47,099 nucleotides of DNA, from contig NZ_JALLIX010000050.1 of the NCBI RefSeq assembly GCF_023242365.1, positions 1 to 47,099 on the forward strand. Direction: 5' to 3'. Source of the stretch: Pseudomonas sp. MWU13-2100. Lineage in GTDB: Bacteria; Pseudomonadota; Gammaproteobacteria; Pseudomonadales; Pseudomonadaceae. The translations under genes were made by a program, and so were the position numbers. Within the stretch, counting starts at the first letter, position 1. Each line of letters opens with the position of its first letter. A model generated the notes under the pieces. That model saw only the letters and a list, made by a program, of their open reading frames with translations. It was not told the DNA's origin and made no database searches. Below are positions 9,047 to 16,944 of the stretch, in pieces.

Positions 9047-9826
9047 TTGCTTATCGAGTCCCGCCGCCGCGCTTATCTGACTGCCATGCAGGTGGTCCAT
9101 TGGCTGCCCCGCACCGAACTGCCGTTCGCCGCGCCGTCGCGGCCGGAGTTGTTTGTCGAGTTGGAACCGTTGGTCGAGGTCCAGGCCCCCGTGCCTGAGG
9201 CACCCAAAGCCGCGGAACCGCTGGCCAAGCCCGCCGAGCGGGCGAAGATCGAAGTGCCACGGCCTTCGCCGATCCAGCGCGCCGAAAGCAAGCCTGCGGT
9301 TGTCGCCGAAGAGGCGCCGACCCCGGTCAAGGTGGTTCAGGTGCCGCCGCCGCGTTTCGCGCTGCAATTGTTGCGCGCCGGGCGTTGCCTGGTGCTGGTG
9401 GAGTTACCCACGGGCGAAGCGTTCCAGAGCCGCGATCCGGCCTACCTGTTGCTCAAGGACCTGCTGCGTGCCGCCGGGCTGCCGGACAGCCCGCAGATCG
9501 TCGGCGAGCCGGTGCGCTGGCCGCTGCTGGTACGCGGCAACCTCGACCAGGGCCCGGACGCGGCGCGGGATTTTGTCCAGGGCTTTGTCCAGGCCCGGCG
9601 GGAAGAGGGGGAGTGTGCCTGCCTGTGGCTGATCGGCCTGCCGGCAGTGCGTTTTGCCGGTGAGGTCGATGCCGAATCATACAACCGTGAGCTCCAGGTC
9701 GAAGGCCTGGGCTCGGCCTGGGCGCTGCCTGGCCTGGAATTATTGATGGATGAGCCACAGCGCAAGGCTGATGTCTGGCAAGCCATGCGCCGGCTGATGG
9801 CGCGCTGGAAAAGTGACGATGAGTGA
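9047..9826 (+). CDS. holD: Probable DNA polymerase III psi subunit (divergent HolD)
   Basis: A 259-residue protein that overlaps rimI, as holD does in E. coli. Its N-terminus, SRRRAYLTAMQVVHW, can be matched to the E. coli psi N-terminal peptide (RRDWQLQQLGITQW), and its C-terminus, EPQRKADVWQAMRRL, to the psi ending NPTARAALWQQI. Between them lies a proline/alanine-rich linker (about residues 40-105) that E. coli psi lacks, then a compact domain (110-255). Psi ties the chi subunit and SSB to the clamp loader. The linker makes it resemble TonB-like proteins, a likely source of misannotation. The start is TTG; the next ATG (9086) would remove the conserved N-terminal peptide. The alignment was done by eye. 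Confidence 0.72.
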   Translation: MLIESRRRAYLTAMQVVHWLPRTELPFAAPSRPELFVELEPLVEVQAPVPEAPKAAEPLAKPAERAKIEVPRPSPIQRAESKPAVVAEEAPTPVKVVQVPPPRFALQLLRAGRCLVLVELPTGEAFQSRDPAYLLLKDLLRAAGLPDSPQIVGEPVRWPLLVRGNLDQGPDAARDFVQGFVQARREEGECACLWLIGLPAVRFAGEVDAESYNRELQVEGLGSAWALPGLELLMDEPQRKADVWQAMRRLMARWKSDDE

Positions 9827-10271
9827 TGCAGTAAGTTTTCGCCCGATGACCGAGGCGGACCTGGATGCGGTGCTGAAGATCGAATATGCGGCCTTCAGCC
9901 ATCCCTGGACCCGCGGGATTTTCCTCGACGGCCTGGGCAAGTATCAGATCTGGCTGATGTTCGAAGGCAGCCAGCAGGTCGGGCATGGCGTAGTGCAGAT
10001 CATTCTCGATGAGGCGCATCTGCTCAATATCACGGTCAAGCCGGAAAGCCAGGGCCGCGGCCTGGGCTTGCGCCTGCTCGAACACCTGATGTCGCGGGCC
10101 CATGCGGCCGAGGCCCGGGAGTGTTTCCTCGAGGTGCGCGACAGCAATCGCGCGGCCTTCCGCCTGTATGAGCGCTATGGTTTCAATGAGGTCGGGCGCC
10201 GTCGCGACTACTACCCGGCGGTGGGTGGGCGCGAGGATGCAGTAGTGATGGCGTGTACGCTGGTTGACTGA
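9819..10271 (+). CDS. rimI: Ribosomal protein bS18-alanine N-acetyltransferase RimI
   Basis: A 150-residue GNAT acetyltransferase. The acetyl-CoA motif A is VKPESQGRGLGLRLLEHL (Q/R-x-x-G-x-G/A pattern), followed by CFLEVRDSNRAAFRLYERYGF and RRDYYP, which are typical of RimI. Family function is N-terminal acetylation of ribosomal protein S18 from acetyl-CoA. The ATG at 9819 overlaps the psi gene by 8 bp; a GTG at 9813 is also in frame. The holD-rimI overlap is a conserved arrangement in gammaproteobacteria. Confidence 0.92.
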   Translation: MSDAVSFRPMTEADLDAVLKIEYAAFSHPWTRGIFLDGLGKYQIWLMFEGSQQVGHGVVQIILDEAHLLNITVKPESQGRGLGLRLLEHLMSRAHAAEARECFLEVRDSNRAAFRLYERYGFNEVGRRRDYYPAVGGREDAVVMACTLVD

Positions 10272-10285
10272 GGATTTTTCCACGT

Positions 10286-10302
10286 GACCCCAAGCCGGGG
10301 TC
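10286..10302. other. Small hairpin between rimI and can
   Basis: GACCCC at 10286-10291 pairs with GGGGTC at 10297-10302 around a 5-nt loop. No T-run follows, so it may be a weak terminator or a leader structure of the carbonic anhydrase gene. Confidence 0.3.
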
Positions 10303-10340
10303 GGGTGTCATAACTTCGGACTATCTTGAGGCAGTAGAGC

Positions 10341-10985
10341 ATGAACGAACTACAGGATCTGATTGATAACAACGAGCGCTGGGCCGCTGCGATCAAGGAA
10401 GAAGACCCGGAGTTCTTCGCCAAGCTTGCGCGCCAGCAGACCCCGGAGTTTCTCTGGATCGGTTGTTCCGACGCGCGGGTTCCGGCCAACGAGATCGTCG
10501 GCATGTTGCCCGGCGATCTGTTCGTGCACCGTAACGTGGCCAACGTGGTGTTGCACACCGACCTCAACTGCCTGTCGGTGATCCAGTACGCGGTGGATGT
10601 GCTGAAGGTCAAGCATATCCTGGTCACCGGTCACTACGGTTGTGGCGGTGTGCGGGCTTCGATGCAGGATCGTCAGTTGGGCCTGATCGATGGCTGGCTG
10701 CGGTCAATTCGCGACCTGTACTACGAGAACCGTGAAGTGCTGGCGCAGTTGCCCACTGAAGAGGAACGGGTCGACCGCTTGTGCGAGTTGAACGTGATCC
10801 AGCAGGTGGCCAATGTCGGCCATACCACCATCGTGCAGAACGCCTGGCATCGTGGGCAGAGCCTGTCGATCCACGGCTGCATCTACGGGATCAAGGATGG
10901 GCGCTGGAAGAGTCTGAACGCAACCATCAGCGGTATCGAGCAGTTGCCGCCGCAGTACCGGTTGCGGCCGGTGGAAGCGCTCTGA
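10341..10985 (+). CDS. can: Beta-class carbonic anhydrase
   Basis: A 214-residue beta-carbonic anhydrase that interconverts CO2 and bicarbonate in the cytoplasm. Zinc ligands are visible as Cys42 and Asp44 in CSDARVP and His98 and Cys101 in TGHYGCGG, at the same numbering as E. coli Can. The Asp44-Arg46 dyad is intact. Length and the C-terminal GRWKSL region fit the Can group. It is 69 bp after rimI with its own start; its regulation is not evident. Tail-to-tail with the next gene across a hairpin. Confidence 0.95.
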   Translation: MNELQDLIDNNERWAAAIKEEDPEFFAKLARQQTPEFLWIGCSDARVPANEIVGMLPGDLFVHRNVANVVLHTDLNCLSVIQYAVDVLKVKHILVTGHYGCGGVRASMQDRQLGLIDGWLRSIRDLYYENREVLAQLPTEEERVDRLCELNVIQQVANVGHTTIVQNAWHRGQSLSIHGCIYGIKDGRWKSLNATISGIEQLPPQYRLRPVEAL

Positions 10986-11019
10986 GGTTTTGCTGACCCG
11001 GCAAATCTTGCGTCGAGCG

Positions 11020-11055
11020 CCCCTGTAGGAGCCGGCAAGCCGGCTCCTACAGGGG
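11020..11055. repeat. REP-like palindrome / terminator between convergent genes
   Basis: A perfect 17-bp inverted repeat, CCCCTGTAGGAGCCGGC at 11020-11036 and its complement at 11039-11055, has a 2-nt centre. The GTAGGAGCCGGC core is a common Pseudomonas repeat. It may also act as a terminator for both flanking genes, although no T-run follows. Confidence 0.75.
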
Positions 11056-11070
11056 TGGTTGCAGCGTTTG

Positions 11071-12243
11071 TCAGATAACCGGCATCGCCGTCACTGGCGC
11101 TGGTGCCGGTGTCTTCAGCTGATTGAGCTGCGTCTTGATCTCCGCGGTCGAGCATTTCTTCTCGGCATCGGCTTGCGACAGGTTGCGTATCGACTCATAG
11201 AACAGCACGCAGGTTTTCTGCGTGTTGGTCACCTGCCAGTTGTCGGTACAGCTTTTCAGTTGCGCCGCCGGATCGCTGTCCGGTTTCTGGCCCATCCCGG
11301 CCTGCCAGCAGGCGGCACTCAAGTCCTGCCCCATCACTTTCAAGCCCGCCGCATCGGCTTTCGCCTGATCGCCGCCATAGCTGGCCGGATCTGCCGCGTA
11401 CCAGATGTAGCTCGGGTGGTTGGAGCCCAATACCGGTACTATCGTCCCCGCTGTCGGGCGGATGAGACCTAGCTGTAGCACACCGACGTCCGCGCCATAT
11501 TGCTGCTTGATCCAGTTCCGCACCGGTGCACCGAAGGCCACCATCGGCAATGCCTTGCCCTTGGTGGTGATGCTGACTTCCTTGACCATGGTGGTCTGGT
11601 AGTCGGTGAAGTAGCTGTAGACGGTTTCCAGGGTGCTGCCGGCGTTGGACGGCGCGGCAATCGGGGCGATGTCGATGATGGTCTGGTAACCCGGTGTCTG
11701 ATCCTTGGGGATGCCGTTGTCGGTCAGCAGCTCGGCCCAGCGGTCGGTGGTGGCCGACTCCAGATAGTCCTGGGCCTGGGTCAACGAGTAATCCGGCGGG
11801 AAATGCAGCAGTTCGACACTCTTGCGGTTGTCCAAGGCCAGGCCCAGCGGCAGGAACAGATACCAATTGTAGGCCCATTTACCGTCGGCATTCAGCTTGG
11901 AGGCACCTTTGTAGGCCAGTTCGCCGGCGTTGAGCAGTTGCGCCAGCGGTTTGTCATAACCGTTCGGCACGCCGCTGAAGTGGGCATAGAGTTGGCCGGC
12001 ATCGGCTTTTACCGTCACCTTGGCGTTGGGGTAGCCGTCACGCTTCACGCTCTGGTTCAGATAGTGCTCGGCGGTCTGTTCCAGGGTCCAGGGGCGAAAG
12101 CAGATGACATTGCAATTGTTGGGATAGGCGAAAAGCTGGGTGACGCGTTCCCGGCTACCCAGTTTCATTTCGACATCGGCGTGGGCGAGGGTACTCAGGG
12201 TGAGTGCGGCTAAGGTACTCGTCAATACAGCGAGTTTTGACAT
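11071..12243 (-). CDS. Secreted protein of unknown function
   Basis: A 390-residue protein with a clear Sec signal peptide (MSKLAVLTSTLAALTLSTLAHA, cut near residue 22). I chose the ATG at 12243 because it begins this signal and has AAAAGGAT upstream; an earlier start would bury it. Six cysteines remain in the mature part (for example NNCNVIC near 44-48, and four in the last 90 residues), consistent with disulfides in the periplasm or outside. I recognise no domain. It follows a Tat-exported phosphoesterase on the same strand across 199 bp with a hairpin, so co-function is possible but not shown. Confidence 0.8.
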   Translation of the reverse strand: MSKLAVLTSTLAALTLSTLAHADVEMKLGSRERVTQLFAYPNNCNVICFRPWTLEQTAEHYLNQSVKRDGYPNAKVTVKADAGQLYAHFSGVPNGYDKPLAQLLNAGELAYKGASKLNADGKWAYNWYLFLPLGLALDNRKSVELLHFPPDYSLTQAQDYLESATTDRWAELLTDNGIPKDQTPGYQTIIDIAPIAAPSNAGSTLETVYSYFTDYQTTMVKEVSITTKGKALPMVAFGAPVRNWIKQQYGADVGVLQLGLIRPTAGTIVPVLGSNHPSYIWYAADPASYGGDQAKADAAGLKVMGQDLSAACWQAGMGQKPDSDPAAQLKSCTDNWQVTNTQKTCVLFYESIRNLSQADAEKKCSTAEIKTQLNQLKTPAPAPVTAMPVI

Positions 12244-12403
12244 GCTCAGATCCTTTTCAGCGTTGGCCCCTTCAATGCGGAGGCAGCTCCATACTGGATC
12301 AGGCACGGCCAGTAGAAAAGCCGGTAGCCGGTGTTTTTTGCGTTGTTTGACGCAAGTGGGAAAGCTTGTCGCAATTGGCTGTAGGAGCTGTCTGAAAGGA
12401 GGG

Positions 12404-12426
12404 CTCGCTCCCCGTGGGGGAGCGAG
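12404..12426 (-). terminator. Hairpin after the phosphoesterase gene
   Basis: CTCGCTCCCC at 12404-12413 pairs perfectly with GGGGAGCGAG at 12417-12426 around GTG. On the minus strand it lies 17 bp past the phosphoesterase stop. The T-run is weak. Confidence 0.6.
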
Positions 12427-12442
12427 GACGAAGCGGTATCCG

Positions 12443-14140
12443 TCAGGCCGTGAAGCGCAGTGCGTTGGTCAGATCGCCCATCGGCTTCTGGCCGCGGGCG
12501 ACCATTGCGTCATCACGCTGCTTGAGACCGTCGAGTTTCTCCAATTGGAACACCCGGGTAATCAAACGCAGGATCGAGGCGGTGTCATACACCGTGTGAT
12601 CCACCGTGCCCTTGCGGGCGAAGGGTGAAACCACCAAGGCTGGAACACGTGTGCCCGGCCCCCAGCGATCGCCTTGTGGCGGCGCCACATGGTCCCACCA
12701 GCCGCCGTTTTCGTCGACGGTGACGACCACCACCATGTTTTTCCATTGCGGGCTTTCGCGCAGTACTTTCAGGACACGGTCGATATGCCGGTCGCCGGAG
12801 GCCACGTCGGCATAACCGGCATGCATGTTCAGGTTGCCCTGGGGTTTGTAGAAGGTCACCGCGGGCAACTTGCCGGCCTGGGCATCGGCGACGAACTTGT
12901 TGGTGCTCGACTCGTCACCCAGCCCGCCATCGCGCAGGCGCTTGGCGCGCTCGCCGGGGTTTTCCGGCCCCTGTTGCTTGAAGTAGTTGAACGGCTGATG
13001 GTGGTACTGGAAGTTCGGGATCTTCGGAATGCCGCCCGAGTCCTTGAACTGCTCCAGGGTGACCTGCCAGGCGCCGGCGTACCAGGCCCAGTCGATGTTC
13101 TTCTTCGACAGCTTGTCGCCGATGTGTTCGTGGACCTGTGGCACCAGCACCGTGGGCAGGTCCGGCTTGGCATAATCCGGATGCTCGGGGTCGCGGATCC
13201 AGGTCGGCCAGTAGGGCGGGGCCATGGTGTTCACCGCGTAGCCATCCGGGGTCAGTGCGCTGGGGCCGAATTGCGGCGCGCCGGTCATGGCGCTGGCCGG
13301 GGATTTCTCCAGGGGCTTGAGGCGTGTGTCGAGCGGGTTGTCGCTTTGCAACGTGGCGATCTGCGGCTTGGCCACCGAGTTGGCGGCGTCCGGGTAAAAG
13401 GGCACCGCCGCGCTGACGAGGTATTGGTGGTTGAGGAAGGAACCGCCGAAGGTGCCCTGGAAGAAGTTGTCGCAGAGCACGAATTCCTTGGCCACGTCCC
13501 ACAGGCGCAACGAGTAACGGTTCTGGGCGTAGTGCCCCATGGTCAGGCCGCCGGAGTCGGCCCAGGCGACGAACTGGTCGTTCTTGCCGCCGTTGATCTG
13601 CATCTGGTTCTGGTAGAACACGTGCCACAGGTCACGGGTGACCAGGCTCAGGGGCAGGTCCTCGCCGCTCGGGCCCTTGAGGGCGTACGGGGCGTTGGGC
13701 AGGTTCTGCTGGAACTGGGTTTCCGCCGGATAGGTCACGCCGTCCACGCTTTGCGGGCCGAGCTGCAGGACTCCGCCCCAGGCCGGTGGCAGGGTCTGCA
13801 GCAGGCTGCCATCGCGGTCGCGTTGCTGGTAGTCCGCGGGCGCGAGGGCCGACAAGGGTTTCTCGAGCCCGGGGAAGTCGGCGAACAGGTTGTTGAAGCT
13901 ACGGTTTTCGGCGTAGACCACCACCACGGTTTTCACCTGATCCTGCAGCGCCTTGTCCAACTCGGCGCCCGACAGTTCGCGAGGCTCCGGCTTGCCGGGC
14001 TCGCTCGGGGAACCGCAGGCGGTCAGCGTCGCGCCAACCCCCAGCACCGCCACGCCACCGAGGAAGCGGCGACGGCTGGTGTCAGTGGGGTTATCGGTTT
14101 CGGGCGCTTGCGACTGGTCGAGGTCTTTCTCGTCACTCAT
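12443..14140 (-). CDS. Tat-exported lipoprotein phosphoesterase (acid phosphatase / phospholipase C family)
   Basis: A 565-residue member of the phosphoesterase family that includes AcpA acid phosphatase and bacterial phospholipase C. Residues 22-28 are a twin-arginine motif (SRRRFLG), followed by a hydrophobic stretch and a lipobox LTAC with Cys42, so it is probably exported folded and lipid-anchored. Family motifs are YAENRSFNNLF at 76-86, the residues around the metal/nucleophile site, and TVDENGGWWDHV plus GTRVPALVVSPF near the C-terminus. Substrate (phosphomonoester or phospholipid) cannot be decided. It lies 179 bp downstream of a LuxR gene on the same strand and could be under its control; that is inference. 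Confidence 0.87.
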   Translation of the reverse strand: MSDEKDLDQSQAPETDNPTDTSRRRFLGGVAVLGVGATLTACGSPSEPGKPEPRELSGAELDKALQDQVKTVVVVYAENRSFNNLFADFPGLEKPLSALAPADYQQRDRDGSLLQTLPPAWGGVLQLGPQSVDGVTYPAETQFQQNLPNAPYALKGPSGEDLPLSLVTRDLWHVFYQNQMQINGGKNDQFVAWADSGGLTMGHYAQNRYSLRLWDVAKEFVLCDNFFQGTFGGSFLNHQYLVSAAVPFYPDAANSVAKPQIATLQSDNPLDTRLKPLEKSPASAMTGAPQFGPSALTPDGYAVNTMAPPYWPTWIRDPEHPDYAKPDLPTVLVPQVHEHIGDKLSKKNIDWAWYAGAWQVTLEQFKDSGGIPKIPNFQYHHQPFNYFKQQGPENPGERAKRLRDGGLGDESSTNKFVADAQAGKLPAVTFYKPQGNLNMHAGYADVASGDRHIDRVLKVLRESPQWKNMVVVVTVDENGGWWDHVAPPQGDRWGPGTRVPALVVSPFARKGTVDHTVYDTASILRLITRVFQLEKLDGLKQRDDAMVARGQKPMGDLTNALRFTA

Positions 14141-14319
14141 CCTGGGTTCCTGCTGGCTGGGTTTGACGTATCAAAATATTTCGCATCGCAACTTAGCAAT
14201 GCAATGTGACGGAACAGCGACAGATCCGTTCTGCCGCCGGGCAGTATGCCTATTGTCGAGAGGATGGGGCAGGGATTGCGTGACGGGATTTTACCTGGGG
14301 CCGGGCTTTTTTCGCGGAC

Positions 14320-15006
14320 CTACAGGACCCCGGACTGAATCGCCGCGACTATCGCCGCGATTTTGTTGGTGGTGCCGGTCTTGGTGATCGCGTTGGCAAT
14401 ATGAAAGTTTACGGTGCGCACGTTGAGCTCAAGCAGTTGGGCGATTTCCGGCGCGGTCTTACCTTCGCCTGACCATTTCAGGACCTCGACCTCCCGAGGG
14501 GACAGCAGTGGGATGGATGTTGCCGGAAGGTCGCGAGTGGCCGCCGAGTGCAGGACATTGCACAGCCATAGAATATGCACAGCCTTTTGGTGGAATTCGC
14601 GCCGATCGATTTCGCCCTCGGGGCGGGCAACACACAGAATGCTCTGGTGGCCCTGGATATGCTGTACCGCCTGTGACCAGCCATGGCGCATACCAAACGA
14701 TTGCTTTTTGCGCCAGAACGCCGGTGCCTTGGCAAAAGTTTCCGGTGACCAGAGCACGGGCTGGTGCGAGTGCCAGGCATGACTCAGTACCGGGTCGATC
14801 TGATGGAGGTTGTGGTCCTGGTAGTGCTGGTTCCACTCATCGGGATAATTGTTCTTTATCCAGGGGGCGGTGCCGACCTTGAGTCTGATATAGCGGTAAT
14901 AGGGGTAGCCTATTTGCCTGACCAGCCTGGGCAAGAGTTCGAGCAAGGTCTGTTCGTCCTGGGTTGCACCCAGAAGTCGCAATTGTTCTTCTTTCCAATG
15001 GTTCAT
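14320..15006 (-). CDS. Orphan LuxR-type quorum-sensing regulator
   Basis: A 228-residue protein with an N-terminal autoinducer-binding domain (about 15-155) and a C-terminal LuxR helix-turn-helix (LSPREVEVLKWSGEGKTAPEIA, about 168-225). The residues that hold acyl-homoserine lactones in TraR/LasR are all present: Trp58, Tyr62, Asp71, Pro72, Trp86 and Gly109. There is no luxI synthase in the window, so it is a solo here, perhaps answering a distant synthase or other bacteria. An imperfect dyad lies 60 bp upstream. The phosphoesterase gene follows downstream. Confidence 0.9.
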   Translation of the reverse strand: MNHWKEEQLRLLGATQDEQTLLELLPRLVRQIGYPYYRYIRLKVGTAPWIKNNYPDEWNQHYQDHNLHQIDPVLSHAWHSHQPVLWSPETFAKAPAFWRKKQSFGMRHGWSQAVQHIQGHQSILCVARPEGEIDRREFHQKAVHILWLCNVLHSAATRDLPATSIPLLSPREVEVLKWSGEGKTAPEIAQLLELNVRTVNFHIANAITKTGTTNKIAAIVAAIQSGVL

Positions 15007-15066
15007 GATGACTCATCCACCTTGCTGCACAACGGGTGGGGCAGGGCACGCTCGAAACCACATAAT

Positions 15067-15080
15067 GGTACGATCGTGCC
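15067..15080. promoter_or_regulatory. Imperfect dyad upstream of the luxR gene
   Basis: GGTACGATCGTGCC is a 14-bp dyad with one mismatched pair, centred about 67 bp upstream of the LuxR start codon. It resembles lux boxes in its central GATC but not closely in the outer bases, so an autoregulatory operator is only a guess. Confidence 0.3.
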
Positions 15081-15234
15081 GGTCTATTTCAACAGCCTAA
15101 TACAGGATATGAATCAGTCACCAGGGGATTTGCTTTCTTGTGTATTTGTTCAGCATCAATTCAGGATTGTGACAAATAGCGTCGTCGTTTTTGCGATTGA
15201 AACCTGAGCGAATGGTTTTCAGGTCGGGGCAAAC

Positions 15235-15264
15235 CTCAAGAGCACCGGTAACAGTGCTCTTGAG
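15235..15264 (-). terminator. Terminator of the atoE-like gene
   Basis: CTCAAGAGCAC at 15235-15245 pairs perfectly with GTGCTCTTGAG at 15254-15264 around an 8-nt loop, 21 bp past the transporter stop on the minus strand. Confidence 0.7.
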
Positions 15265-15284
15265 TCGGGGGGGAATGTTCGCGG

Positions 15285-16703
15285 TTATGGCATTACCGGC
15301 CCGTTGTAGGCCAGCGTGGTCCCCAGTGCCCACAGCAGGAACAGCACCAGTGGCGCATGCACCAGCAGTTGCACGAAGGAGAAACCGATCAGATCCCGCG
15401 CCTTCAGCCCGAGCACGCCCAGCAGCGGCAGCATGTAGAAGGGGTTGATCAGGTTCGGCAGCGCCTCGGCCGCGTTGTAGATCTGCACCGCCCAGCCCAG
15501 GTGGTATTTCAGGTCATTGGCCACCTGCATCACATAGGGTGCCTCGATGATCCACTTGCCGCCACCGGAAGGGATGAAGAAACCGAGCACTGCCGAGTAC
15601 ACCCCCATCAGCAACGCGTAGGTGTCATGGGAGGCGATCTGGGTAAAGAAGGTCGAGATATGGTGGGCCAGGGTCAGCGCATCGCTGCCCTTGACCGTGG
15701 TCATCAGCGCCGCGATGGAACCGTATAGCGGAAACTGGATCAGCACGCCGGTGGTGGTCGGCACCGCACGGGCCACGGCATCGAGAAAGCTGCGCGGGCG
15801 CCAGTGCAGCAGCGCACCGGCCATCAGGAACAGGAAGTTGTAGGTGTTCAGGCCGGAGATGGCGCTGATCGCCGGTTTGCTCGAAAACTCATGGAACAGC
15901 CAGCCGGCGGCCAGCAGGGCCAGCAGAATGGTCAGCAGCGGGCTGTATTCCAGCCATTCGCCGGGGCGTGTGCGGGGGCTCAGGGGCGGCAGATTGAAGC
16001 TCGGATCGACGCCGCAGGCCTTGGCGTCCCGGGCCGAGTCGGGCCCCGGTGCGGTGGCGTAGGCAATCACCAGCGAGACCACGATCAGCGCCAGCAACAG
16101 GACGCCGGACTGCCAGAGGAAGATGGTCTGGGTGAACGGGATCACCCCGGTGATCGACAGGATCGACGGCGGCAGGCTGGCCGGGTTGGCCTGCAACTGC
16201 GCGGCGGACGAGGACAGCCCGAGGGCCCAGACGGCGCCCAGGCCCAGGTAGGCCGCGGCACCGGCGGCGCGGTAGTCCATGTGCAGGTCGGTGCGGCGCG
16301 CCAGGGCGCGGACCAGCAAGCCGCCGAAGACCAGGGACAGGCCCCAGTTCAGCAGCGAGGCGACCATGGAAATCAGCGCGACCCAGGCCACCGCCGAACG
16401 GCCGTTCTTCGGGATCCGGGCCAGACGGTCGATCAGTTTCACCGCCGGGGGTGAACTGGCGACCACATAACCGCCGATCACCACGAAGGCCATCTGCATG
16501 GTGAAGGGGATCAGGCTCCAGAAACCGTCGCCGAAAGCCATCGCCGCTTCGCTCGGCTTGGCGCCGATGGCCAGGGTGGCGAGGGCGACGACGATCACCG
16601 CCAGCGAGGCAAACACCCAGGAGTCGGGAAACCAGCGTTCGGCCCAGTTCGAGCAGCGCAGGGCAAAGCGGGCGTAGCGGCTGGTTTCAATAGCAGCGGC
16701 CAT
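15285..16703 (-). CDS. AtoE-family short-chain fatty acid transporter
   Basis: A 472-residue inner-membrane protein with about 11-12 hydrophobic segments. It matches the AtoE/TIGR00366 family, with FIPSGGGKWIIEAPYV and the ALPNLINPFYMLP stretch as recognisable conserved parts; family members move short-chain fatty acids such as acetoacetate or butyrate. The start ATG has AGAGGA eight bases upstream. No CoA-transferase or thiolase gene is next to it, so the substrate here is unassigned. It is divergent from an MHS-family transporter across 241 bp. Confidence 0.9.
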   Translation of the reverse strand: MAAAIETSRYARFALRCSNWAERWFPDSWVFASLAVIVVALATLAIGAKPSEAAMAFGDGFWSLIPFTMQMAFVVIGGYVVASSPPAVKLIDRLARIPKNGRSAVAWVALISMVASLLNWGLSLVFGGLLVRALARRTDLHMDYRAAGAAAYLGLGAVWALGLSSSAAQLQANPASLPPSILSITGVIPFTQTIFLWQSGVLLLALIVVSLVIAYATAPGPDSARDAKACGVDPSFNLPPLSPRTRPGEWLEYSPLLTILLALLAAGWLFHEFSSKPAISAISGLNTYNFLFLMAGALLHWRPRSFLDAVARAVPTTTGVLIQFPLYGSIAALMTTVKGSDALTLAHHISTFFTQIASHDTYALLMGVYSAVLGFFIPSGGGKWIIEAPYVMQVANDLKYHLGWAVQIYNAAEALPNLINPFYMLPLLGVLGLKARDLIGFSFVQLLVHAPLVLFLLWALGTTLAYNGPVMP

Positions 16704-16944
16704 GGAGAGGTCCTCTTGTTCTTGATCTTATTGGGGAGTCACAGGCGCAACCTGTGCGCAGGTGACCACGATAAATCAATCCCGTGGCTTTTTCCGATTT
16801 TGGTTAATGGCAGAGTGATATTGCACTGGAGTGGCATTGTCGACATCGGCCCAATGCCGTTGGCAAACTCAGGTATCCTCCGATTTTTGCAGCGGCTGGC
16901 AAACCGACCGATGCGCTTCCTGAATACGTTGCCAGGGTGTTTTC

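Noticed and set aside
9140..9360. TonB-like energy transducer reading of the proline-rich protein
   Set aside because: No membrane anchor or TonB C-terminal motif; position next to rimI and both ends fit psi better.
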